From NCBI RefSeq assembly GCF_000384195.1, contig NZ_KB913034.1:1610213-1674212 (forward strand): DNA of 64,000 nucleotides, written 5' to 3'. This DNA comes from Allobaculum stercoricanis DSM 13633 (GTDB taxonomy: Bacteria; Bacillota_I; Bacilli_A; Erysipelotrichales; Erysipelotrichaceae). Below are positions 10,270 to 22,605 of the stretch, in pieces. The notes under the pieces were generated by a model. The model worked only from the letters and a program-made list of their open reading frames with translations, had not been told where the DNA came from and made no database searches. How positions within the stretch are numbered: position 1 is the stretch's first letter; each line of letters opens with the position of its first letter. The position numbers and the translations under genes were made by a program.

Positions 10270-10374
10270 TCCAGCGGCTTCCTATTTTCGCATTCACTAT
10301 CGTCGGCGCTAGATGGCTTAACTTCTGAGTTCGAAATGGGATCAGGTGTGACCCATCCGCTATCGCCACTGTAC
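10270..10374 (-). rRNA. rrf: 5S ribosomal RNA
   Basis: Recognised from the conserved core CCCATTTCGAACTCAGAAGTT and from the ends, GTGGCGATAGCGG at the 5' side pairing with the 3' CCGCTG. It follows 23S by about 85 nt and precedes the operon terminator. End positions are good to a few bases. Confidence 0.93.
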
Positions 10375-10386
10375 TATTGAATTGTT

Positions 10387-10408
10387 CCATCGATCTTTCA
10401 AAAACGAA
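10387..10408 (-). other. 3' arm of the pre-23S processing stem
   Basis: 22 nt in the 23S-5S spacer complementary at 21 positions to the 16S-23S spacer at 13481-13502. In the transcript these arms bracket 23S and would form the double-stranded stalk cut during maturation. Confidence 0.75.
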
Positions 10409-10459
10409 GACCAGTATTTACATAACTGTTACAGTTACCTTTTTTCTTATACTCTCGAA

Positions 10460-13336
<2,877 letters not shown>

Positions 13337-13480
13337 TTTCAAAATATGCTTGTTTCGAGATTGTTTTTTACACTATAAGAACTGTTTACTGTTTTTCTGA
13401 CTTGGTTTATCTTTTCTGATTACCTTCGTAATGTTTTCTACAACTTACGTCAGACCTTCTGTTATGTCTTATACTGATCA

Positions 13481-13502
13481 TTCGTTTTTCAAAGATCGAT
13501 GG
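13481..13502 (-). other. 5' arm of the pre-23S processing stem
   Basis: Complementary to 10387-10408 at 21 of 22 positions. It lies in the 16S-23S spacer (13337-13596), which holds no recognisable tRNA gene. Confidence 0.75.
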
Positions 13503-13548
13503 TTGATGATCAAGGTCTCCCTCTCTCACCTTGGAAGATCACTCTTCC

Positions 13549-13565
13549 AAAACTCAATGACAAAC
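13549..13565 (-). other. 3' arm of the pre-16S processing stem
   Basis: 17 nt in the spacer just beyond the 16S 3' end that pair with the 16S leader at 15237-15253 (16 Watson-Crick pairs and one G-U). Confidence 0.75.
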
Positions 13566-13596
13566 TCACTTAACTCTTCCCTTGTACTTTCTCCTT

Positions 13597-15122
<1,526 letters not shown>

Positions 15123-15236
15123 TTGATATTGACTCAAACGCATTTGCGTTTATTTATTTCGTGAAATGATATATTGAAGTATATTAAGTGTTTTTGTTCA
15201 GAATCGACGTTGTATAATTTTTATCGAATTTGAATT

Positions 15237-15253
15237 GTCTGTCATTGAGTTTT
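15237..15253 (-). other. 5' arm of the pre-16S processing stem
   Basis: A leader segment complementary to 13549-13565. Together the two arms would bracket 16S and form the stem cleaved by RNase III-type processing. Confidence 0.75.
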
Positions 15254-15301
15254 CAAAGAGCCATCTGTTTTCAACCGGCTACCCGGTCAAAAAGCTTGTT
15301 T

Positions 15302-15330
15302 ACTATACCGCTTGAGATTTGGATTGTCAA
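15302..15330 (-). promoter_or_regulatory. rrn operon promoter
   Basis: Perfect TTGACA (15325-15330) and TATAGT (15302-15307) on the minus strand with 17-bp spacing and A+T-rich sequence upstream. The transcript would start about 175 nt before 16S. Confidence 0.9.
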
Positions 15331-15344
15331 CTCGAAATTTGAAT

Positions 15345-15726
15345 TTCTTTATTTCGTGTTGTTTTCCAAGTCTTTGTCGCTGCCCTCATCAGCGTTGCCG
15401 CTCGGTGAGTGCTCGACTATTCAACCACATATCCCATCTCTTTGCAAGCATATTTTTTAAAAAAATTTCACTTTTATTTGTGCTTGCTTTACCTATCGTG
15501 TTTTTTCAGATTATTTTTTCAGATTTTATTCATACTGAATTATATACTTCTCATAATGAGTTATTCATGCATAAACTTTTCTCTTTTCTTTTTGAGTTTT
15601 TTCTACAAATCAATGAATTTATTTTAGAGCTCTTTATCCATTTTTATTTTTTTAGTGATTTCATCTCTTTTTTTGCCCATTTACTTTCTTATCGAGTAGT
15701 ATAAATAAGAAGATCTAATAGCTCTA
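15345..15726. other. Gene-free region between rrn and rpiB
   Basis: About 380 bp. The part at 15370-15430 is G+C-rich and hairpin-prone (CGCTG/CAGCG, GCG-GCAA-CGC on the minus strand) in otherwise very A+T-rich sequence, and resembles rRNA leader or spacer sequence. Open frames on the plus strand are T-rich low-complexity reads without ribosome sites; I do not call them genes. Confidence 0.5.
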
Positions 15727-15755
15727 TTGTTTAAATGCCTGTTGGTAAGTATTTA
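15727..15755 (+). promoter_or_regulatory. Possible rpiB promoter
   Basis: TTGTTT and TATTTA separated by 17 bp, about 105 bp upstream of the rpiB ATG. The -10 is weak. It partly overlaps a terminator-like hairpin. Confidence 0.3.
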
Positions 15756-15782
15756 TTCTTGCTTTTTATCCAACAGTTTTTT
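15739..15782 (+). terminator. Terminator-like hairpin upstream of rpiB
   Basis: CTGTTGG and CCAACAG form a perfect 7-bp stem around a 24-nt loop, followed by six T residues. No plus-strand gene precedes it, so it may be an attenuator or may stop stray transcription. Confidence 0.45.
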
Positions 15783-15861
15783 CATGATAGTAATGATCTT
15801 GATTTCAAATATTCTAGTAAGAAATCATCTAAAACAAATATACAGAAAGAGGGAGACGAAT

Positions 15862-16320
15862 ATGACAAGAATTGTGATTGGAAATGACCACGCAGCAGTT
15901 GCGATGAAAAATGAAATTAAATCAATGTTAGAAAGCAAAGGTTATGAAGTAATTAACGTTGGTACTGATACAAACGATAGCGTTGACTATCCAGAATTTG
16001 GTCAAAAAGCAGCTATGGCTGTTGTAAACCACGAAGCAGATTTTGGAATTGTAATTTGTGGTACAGGAATCGGTATCAGCATTGCTGCTAACAAAGTTCC
16101 AGGAATTCGTTGCGGATTATGCAAAGACGTTACTGATGCTCGTTTAACTCGTGAACACAACGATGCAAACATGTTAGCTATGGGTGCAAGAACAACAGGT
16201 CTAGAAACAGCAAAAGACATTGTTGAAACTTTCTTAAACACACCATTCTCTCAAGGTGTTAACCACATCCGTCGTATTGAAAAATTAGCTAAAATCGATG
16301 GTTCCTTTAAAGGGGAATAA
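15862..16320 (+). CDS. rpiB: Ribose 5-phosphate isomerase B
   Basis: Interconverts ribose 5-phosphate and ribulose 5-phosphate in the pentose phosphate pathway. 152 residues from the ATG at 15862, behind GAGGGAGAC; the longer frame to 15727 has no ribosome site. Family features: IGNDHAA (Asp9, His10) at the N-terminus, DYPEFGQKAA, the catalytic Cys66 in VICGTGIGISIAANK, and a conserved C-terminal helix. Some RpiB/LacAB relatives act on allose or galactose phosphates, but no sugar operon surrounds this copy, so a housekeeping role is likely. Confidence 0.93.
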   Translation: MTRIVIGNDHAAVAMKNEIKSMLESKGYEVINVGTDTNDSVDYPEFGQKAAMAVVNHEADFGIVICGTGIGISIAANKVPGIRCGLCKDVTDARLTREHNDANMLAMGARTTGLETAKDIVETFLNTPFSQGVNHIRRIEKLAKIDGSFKGE

Positions 16321-16340
16321 TCCAACTCAACTCGATCAAT

Positions 16341-16370
16341 AAAAAAGAAGGTGTACACCTTCTTTTTTAT
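16341..16370 (+). terminator. Terminator after rpiB
   Basis: A perfect palindrome AAGAAGGTGTACACCTTCTT followed by a T run. The A run on the other side means it could also work on the minus strand. Confidence 0.85.
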
Positions 16371-16436
16371 TTTCAATCTGTAATTAACTAATTCATTTAT
16401 TAAAGACTCATTAGCATTTATTTGACTACAGAAAAG

Positions 16437-16460
16437 AAAAAACGGCTATTCGCCGTTTTT
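16437..16460 (-). terminator. Terminator after the ferredoxin gene
   Basis: AACGGC/GCCGTT stem with a 5-nt loop and six T residues on the minus strand, about 20 bp after the ferredoxin stop. Confidence 0.85.
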
Positions 16461-16480
16461 GCTTTCTAGATTAATTGGAA

Positions 16481-16654
16481 TTAGTCAAGAGCGATAGCAC
16501 CAACTGGGCATCCACCAACGCATGCACCACAATCGATGCAAGTATCAGCGTCTACAGTTGCTACACCATCATTAAGAGAGATAGCACCAACTGGGCATCC
16601 ACCTTCGCAAGCTCCACATCCGATGCAGAGGTCAGCAGTAACTTTTGCAGCCAT
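16481..16654 (-). CDS. fdx: 2[4Fe-4S] clostridial-type ferredoxin
   Basis: A 57-residue electron carrier. Two complete cluster motifs are visible: Cys10-x2-Cys13-x2-Cys16-x3-Cys20-Pro and Cys39-x2-Cys42-x2-Cys45-x3-Cys49-Pro. Each repeat reads CIxCGAC.GGCPVGAI, showing the internal duplication typical of the family. An AAGGAGGAC ribosome site precedes the ATG. A TATAAT -10 lies at 16691-16696 on the minus strand. It stands alone between terminators, so its redox partners are not shown by context. Confidence 0.95.
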   Translation of the reverse strand: MAAKVTADLCIGCGACEGGCPVGAISLNDGVATVDADTCIDCGACVGGCPVGAIALD

Positions 16655-16918
16655 TGAGAAGTCCTCCTTTCATCACGTAATTCTGTGATCATTATAGTCA
16701 AAAAAACACAGTCTGAAAAACATTTCTTCTCTGTTTTGGTTAGTGTTGGTAAACCTCTATCCTTTATTCAACGCAAAACAAAACGTATAATTGCCTTATT
16801 TTTCAGTTCAAAACTAAAAAAGTAACATTTTTTGTCATAAACAACTGAAATTTTCTTAAATGTATCTTTGTCATCCCCACTATTCAATTTTGATTTTTTT
16901 CCTGTTCTTCAATTTTGC

Positions 16919-16944
16919 ACAAAAAAAGTGGGATAACCCACTTT
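16919..16944 (-). terminator. Terminator after gdhA
   Basis: The stem AAAGTGGG/CCCACTTT with loop TTAT on the minus strand and seven T residues begins immediately beside the stop codon. Confidence 0.9.
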
Positions 16945-16945
16945 C

Positions 16946-18621
<1,676 letters not shown>

Positions 18622-19029
18622 ATGCTAAATTCTAATTCATATTCTCATGTCCAACCATCTCCAAAACCACCTCGTATTCCCTTTGACTATCGCAATTTTC
18701 TGAGATGGGGATTTTTAGTCGTGTTTGTTGGTTTTGTTGTGTTTGTGTTCGATTATCATTGCCCATTTAGAGCTATTTTTTCTTTACCTTGTCCTGGTTG
18801 TGGCATGACTCGCGCTTTTCTTGATTTGTTACAAGGACGCTTTGCTTTATCTTTGCAATGGCATGCGATGTTAATTCCATCCTTGATCTGTCTTGGCTTA
18901 TCTATCGTTTTATGGTTCAAAGGAAAAGATCGTTGGAAAAATGCCGTTCTCTATACTTGGGTATTTTTGATGATTGTCTATTGGATTTGGCGCTTAATTT
19001 TTGTGTTTCCTCACTCGCCTTTGTTTTAA
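18622..19029 (+). CDS. DUF2752 membrane protein
   Basis: 135 residues with three hydrophobic segments (about 30-45, 82-98, 109-128). The family signature CPGCGMTRAF is at residues 57-66 with Cys57 and Cys60. Function of DUF2752 is unknown. The ribosome site before the ATG is weak (AAGAAAGTAA). It is not obviously co-transcribed with its neighbours. Confidence 0.8.
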   Translation: MLNSNSYSHVQPSPKPPRIPFDYRNFLRWGFLVVFVGFVVFVFDYHCPFRAIFSLPCPGCGMTRAFLDLLQGRFALSLQWHAMLIPSLICLGLSIVLWFKGKDRWKNAVLYTWVFLMIVYWIWRLIFVFPHSPLF

Positions 19030-19235
19030 TCAAATCTTATGGAATAATCGATATCCCTTTTTTCAGTCGAAGATCATGGAAACTTGCTTCGATTGGTATG
19101 GAGTGTTTGTTATCTATTGATATTTTGCCCGTTTCCTTTTTTCCTCTGCCTTTTTGGCTAAAATAGGAATAGCTTGAAAATAAGTTAAATGATGTCATTC
19201 CCATTGGATGATGAAAAATGAAGAGAGGAAAAATC

Positions 19236-19766
19236 ATGGCTGAAAAATATCTTATCGTTGTCGATATGCAAAATGACTTTACCTACGATGCACTTGGAAC
19301 CCAAGAAGCACAAGCAATTGTTGATCGTGTAGTACAAAAAGTTCAAAACTTTTCTGGCAAAGTTATTTATACTTTAGACACACATCAACCGGACTATATG
19401 GAAACACAAGAAGGCAAAATGTTACCTGTTCCCCATTGCATTAAAGATACACACGGTTGGCAATTAATTGACCCACTTTTATCTTTACAAAAACAAAACA
19501 ACAATCTCGTTTTTGAAAAAGGAACTTTCGGTAGTGTTGATCTTGCCCAATATATCGTCAATCAATACAAACAAGGAAATGTAGAAAGTGTTGAATTGAT
19601 CGGGGTTTGCACAGACATTTGTGTCATCAGCAACGCCTTACTCATTAAAGCTTATCTTCCAGAATTACAGATTTATGTCGATTCAGCATGTTGTGCAGGG
19701 GTCACTACCGAAAAACATAACGCTGCAATTGAAACATTAAAAAGTTGCCAAATCATTGTTGAATAA
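19236..19766 (+). CDS. Isochorismatase-family cysteine hydrolase (nicotinamidase-like)
   Basis: 176 residues from the ATG at 19236, preceded by AGAGGAAAAA; the ATG 18 bp upstream lacks a site. The catalytic triad of nicotinamidases is visible: Asp10 in VVDMQNDF, Lys95 in VFEKGTFGS and Cys129 in GVCTDICV. Asp48 and His50 in TLDTHQPDY, with His68 in PHCI, fit the metal site. The likely reaction is nicotinamide to nicotinate in NAD salvage; other amidase substrates are possible. Confidence 0.85.
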   Translation: MAEKYLIVVDMQNDFTYDALGTQEAQAIVDRVVQKVQNFSGKVIYTLDTHQPDYMETQEGKMLPVPHCIKDTHGWQLIDPLLSLQKQNNNLVFEKGTFGSVDLAQYIVNQYKQGNVESVELIGVCTDICVISNALLIKAYLPELQIYVDSACCAGVTTEKHNAAIETLKSCQIIVE

Positions 19767-19803
19767 TGGGCAAGTCTTAAAATTTCAAAAAATATACAGA
19801 GAT

Positions 19804-19850
19804 CAAAGTTGAAGATGCCTAGTCATGTTCAACTTTTTCTTTTTTTCTAA
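19804..19850 (+). terminator. Terminator after the nicotinamidase-like gene
   Basis: AAAGTTGAA and TTCAACTTT form a 9-bp stem followed by TTCTTTTTTT. Confidence 0.8.
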
Positions 19851-19870
19851 ATCGATAGATTTGGTTACAG

Positions 19871-19903
19871 AAAAAAAGCTTTGACCATTTTAGTCAAAGC
19901 TTC
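19871..19903 (-). terminator. Terminator after the MATE gene
   Basis: AAGCTTTGAC/GTCAAAGCTT is a 10-bp stem with a 7-nt loop, followed on the minus strand by seven T residues. Confidence 0.9.
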
Positions 19904-19942
19904 TTTATTTATAACGATAATTTATGATGCAACTATTTAAGC

Positions 19943-21367
19943 TTATTTAGCTTGTGCTTTTTGGCGTTTTGTTGCGGGCTTAATATAAAACAATGCTCCA
20001 ATCATCAAGAACGCGGTAAGGCCCAGTGAAATGGGGAACACTGCTAAAATCGTATGATACGTTGGATTCATTGGAAATACGACAAAAATCCAGAAAATAC
20101 GGACAACACAAACACCGAGCGTTGTTACTGCTGCTGGTAAAACGGAAATTCCAAATCCTCTTAAATATCCTGAAATCACCTCATAATGAATAACGAACAC
20201 ATATGAGGACAACATCACGACTAAACGTACATAACCTTGCGCGATTACTTCCGGATTTCCGTTAAATAAACTAACAAGAGAACGTCCAAAGACCATCACT
20301 GATCCCGCTGAAACAAATGTTACCCCTAAGCCCAATAACAAGCATGTCATGAGCACTTGCTTACAACGTTGAATTTTATTAGCTCCATAGTTGGCACCTG
20401 TAAATGTTGTACAAGCGTGGCCAAAAGAAGAAACAAGGCTATATACAACAGATTCCACGTTCAACGATGCACTGCTTGATGCCATGATAATCGTTCCTAA
20501 TGAGTTAAATCCAGATTGGATGACCACATTCGCAATTGAAAATACAGAGGATTGAATTCCAGATGGAATACCGATCCGTAAAATATTCACTAAAATATCA
20601 CCATGAATTGGATGGTCAAACAAAGAGTGGAATGAAATCAATTTATCTTTTCGCAAATAAATAAATAAAATAATCGAACTGATCAAGTTAGAAAAAACTG
20701 TTGCAATCGCAACACCTTCAACTGTCATATGAAATCCGATGACAAGGATCATGTTTAAAATAACATTGATCACACCTGCTAAACTTAATGCGAATAATGG
20801 CAATTTGGTGTTACCAATTCCACGCATAATTGCAGCTTCGAAGTTGTAAAGCAAGATAATTGGCATGCCCATCAAATAAATTTTGATGTACAGGTTAGCC
20901 ATATCGAAGACTTCGGCTGGCACACCCATCAATTTCAAAACTGGCCCGGAGATCAGCTCCCCAACTAAAGTCACGAATAATCCACCGATGAGTGCAACCC
21001 AAATTGAAGTCACACAAGTACGTTTAACACGTTTATCATTATTGGCACCTACTGCATTGGCAATAACAACGTTACTTCCAATTGAGATCCCAATAAACAC
21101 ATTGACTAATAACGAAATTAAAGAGGTACAAGCCCCGACCGCTGCCATACAATGTGCGCCGAGCTCGCCGGTAAATTGTCCAACGACTGCTATATCCGCC
21201 GCATTGAACAATTGTTGTAAGACTCCCGTTAATCCTAACGGTAACGCAAATAGAAATACTTTTTTCCAAAGCGAACCTTCGACCATATCCATGCCGCGCG
21301 CTTTATTTTTCTTGTTATTCTCTTGAAAACGAGCAATATCATTTGATTCAAATTGTTTTTCTTCCAT
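19943..21367 (-). CDS. MATE family multidrug/Na+ antiporter
   Basis: A 474-residue membrane protein with about 12 helices in two homologous halves (about 30-240 and 255-455). The start is the ATG at 21367 behind GGAAGG; the longer frame to 21424 adds a lysine-rich stretch without support. Typical MATE features are EGSLWKKVFLFALPLGLTGVLQQLFNAADIAVVGQF and GIGNTKLPLFALSLAGVINVILN. Its substrate is unknown. Confidence 0.9.
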   Translation of the reverse strand: MEEKQFESNDIARFQENNKKNKARGMDMVEGSLWKKVFLFALPLGLTGVLQQLFNAADIAVVGQFTGELGAHCMAAVGACTSLISLLVNVFIGISIGSNVVIANAVGANNDKRVKRTCVTSIWVALIGGLFVTLVGELISGPVLKLMGVPAEVFDMANLYIKIYLMGMPIILLYNFEAAIMRGIGNTKLPLFALSLAGVINVILNMILVIGFHMTVEGVAIATVFSNLISSIILFIYLRKDKLISFHSLFDHPIHGDILVNILRIGIPSGIQSSVFSIANVVIQSGFNSLGTIIMASSSASLNVESVVYSLVSSFGHACTTFTGANYGANKIQRCKQVLMTCLLLGLGVTFVSAGSVMVFGRSLVSLFNGNPEVIAQGYVRLVVMLSSYVFVIHYEVISGYLRGFGISVLPAAVTTLGVCVVRIFWIFVVFPMNPTYHTILAVFPISLGLTAFLMIGALFYIKPATKRQKAQAK

Positions 21368-21734
21368 TCTGCCTTCCTTTCTTTTTCTCGACTTCTTTTC
21401 ACTTTTCGCCCTGTCTTTTTGCACTTTTTACAATGATAGGGTTCATCAATGATAAACCAATTTTTTTGATTTTTTAGACAAATTTTTCACGAGTCTGTTA
21501 ATCGGTTTCATTGCTTTAAATAAAAGATTTGTGAAAATTTTGTTTTTCAATAGATCAAGAAAAGAAAGAAACTTATGTCAATCTGTTTTACCCTCCAATT
21601 TGAAGAAGATTTAGATTCACAAGCGAGTGTATCTTAACGATAATCGAATGCAATCTTACAAAATCTAAAATTTTCGTTCAGAATTCTTAAAAAACTTTTA
21701 GGAGTAAATTCATATTCTAAAAAGTAGAAAGTTT
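21368..21734. other. Gap between divergent MATE and response-regulator genes
   Basis: About 370 bp, A+T-rich. It must hold the MATE promoter, but no -35/-10 pair stands out. No gene or strong hairpin was seen. Confidence 0.4.
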
Positions 21735-21740
21735 TATAAT
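21735..21740 (+). promoter_or_regulatory. -10 element abutting the response-regulator start codon
   Basis: A perfect TATAAT ends 6 nt before the ATG at 21747, so a transcript from it would begin at or very near the start codon. No convincing -35 is seen at 16-18 bp spacing. See the finding on a possible leaderless mRNA. Confidence 0.5.
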
Positions 21741-21746
21741 AGAGTC

Positions 21747-22415
21747 ATGTATAAAATCATGATTGTGGAAGACGATCCATCCGTCTCCAGCGCATTATCT
21801 TCTGTCTTAACAGGCTGGGGATTTGATGCGTATACCACACCAACTTTTGATAACATTCTCCAACAATTTGAAGAATTAAAACCCGATCTTGTCTTGATGG
21901 ACCTTAATCTACCTGAACGGAATGGATTTTACTGGACTTCTGAAATTCGTAAAACATCATCTGTGCCAATCATCTTTATCTCTAGTGCAGACGAAAACAT
22001 GAATGTCATCAGTGCCCTCAACCAAGGAGCCGATGACTATATCACTAAGCCTTTCGATATTACCGTTTTAGTCTCTAAAATCCGCGCGCTTTTAAGAAGA
22101 ACATTCGATTATACTTCACATATCGATTACCTTGAACACAAAGGTGTTCGTCTAAATATTGGAAATAACGAAGTTAGCTTCAATGGTAAAACGATTGATT
22201 TATCCAAAAACGAAGCAAAGATTCTTAAGATCTTAATGGAAAACAAAGATACAATCGTCAAACGCGAATTCTTAATGGATGCCTTGTGGAAAACGGATTG
22301 TTACATTGATGAAAACACATTATCGGTTAACGTCAATCGACTCCGTCGCAAACTCGAAAGCATTTCATTATTTGACTTTATTCAAACCCGTAAAGGTATC
22401 GGCTACATGGTATAG
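21747..22415 (+). CDS. OmpR-family response regulator, no adjacent histidine kinase
   Basis: 222 residues. The receiver domain (1-120) has acidic Asp9/Asp10, phospho-acceptor Asp52 in LVLMDLNLPERNG, Ser80 and Lys101 in YITKPFD. The winged-helix DNA-binding domain (about 130-222) has LSKNEAKILKILMENKDTIVKREFLMDALW and NVNRLRRKLE. It resembles the GraR/BceR-type regulators of cell-envelope stress. No histidine kinase or ABC exporter lies beside it, and it has its own terminator, so it looks like an orphan. No ribosome site precedes the ATG. Confidence 0.9.
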   Translation: MYKIMIVEDDPSVSSALSSVLTGWGFDAYTTPTFDNILQQFEELKPDLVLMDLNLPERNGFYWTSEIRKTSSVPIIFISSADENMNVISALNQGADDYITKPFDITVLVSKIRALLRRTFDYTSHIDYLEHKGVRLNIGNNEVSFNGKTIDLSKNEAKILKILMENKDTIVKREFLMDALWKTDCYIDENTLSVNVNRLRRKLESISLFDFIQTRKGIGYMV

Positions 22416-22465
22416 CCGTGATCTATAAAACTAGAAACAGGAACGAACGATCGAGTAACAACTCA

Positions 22466-22502
22466 AAAAAAGCCATCCGCAACAGGATGGTCTTTTTCTT
22501 TA
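22466..22502 (+). terminator. Terminator after the response regulator
   Basis: CCATCC/GGATGG stem with loop GCAACA followed by TCTTTTTC. Confidence 0.8.
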
Positions 22503-22529
22503 TTCAGATGAATTTGCTAAATCATTTCT

Positions 22530-22561
22530 AAAAAAAGAGTTATCTTTTGCTCGATAACTCC
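22530..22561 (-). terminator. Terminator after the P-type ATPase
   Basis: GAGTTATC/GATAACTC stem and seven T residues on the minus strand. Confidence 0.85.
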
Positions 22562-22605
22562 TTTTCAAAACTTAAATATTTAATGATTCATTGCTTTATT
22601 GAATC

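Noticed and set aside
13337..13596. tRNA-Ile or tRNA-Ala in the 16S-23S spacer
   Set aside because: No cloverleaf, T-loop consensus or CCA end was found on either strand.
15230..15704. Overlapping Phe/Leu-rich plus-strand frames upstream of rpiB
   Set aside because: T-rich low-complexity DNA gives hydrophobic translations by chance; there is no ribosome site, and the frames overlap the rrn promoter.
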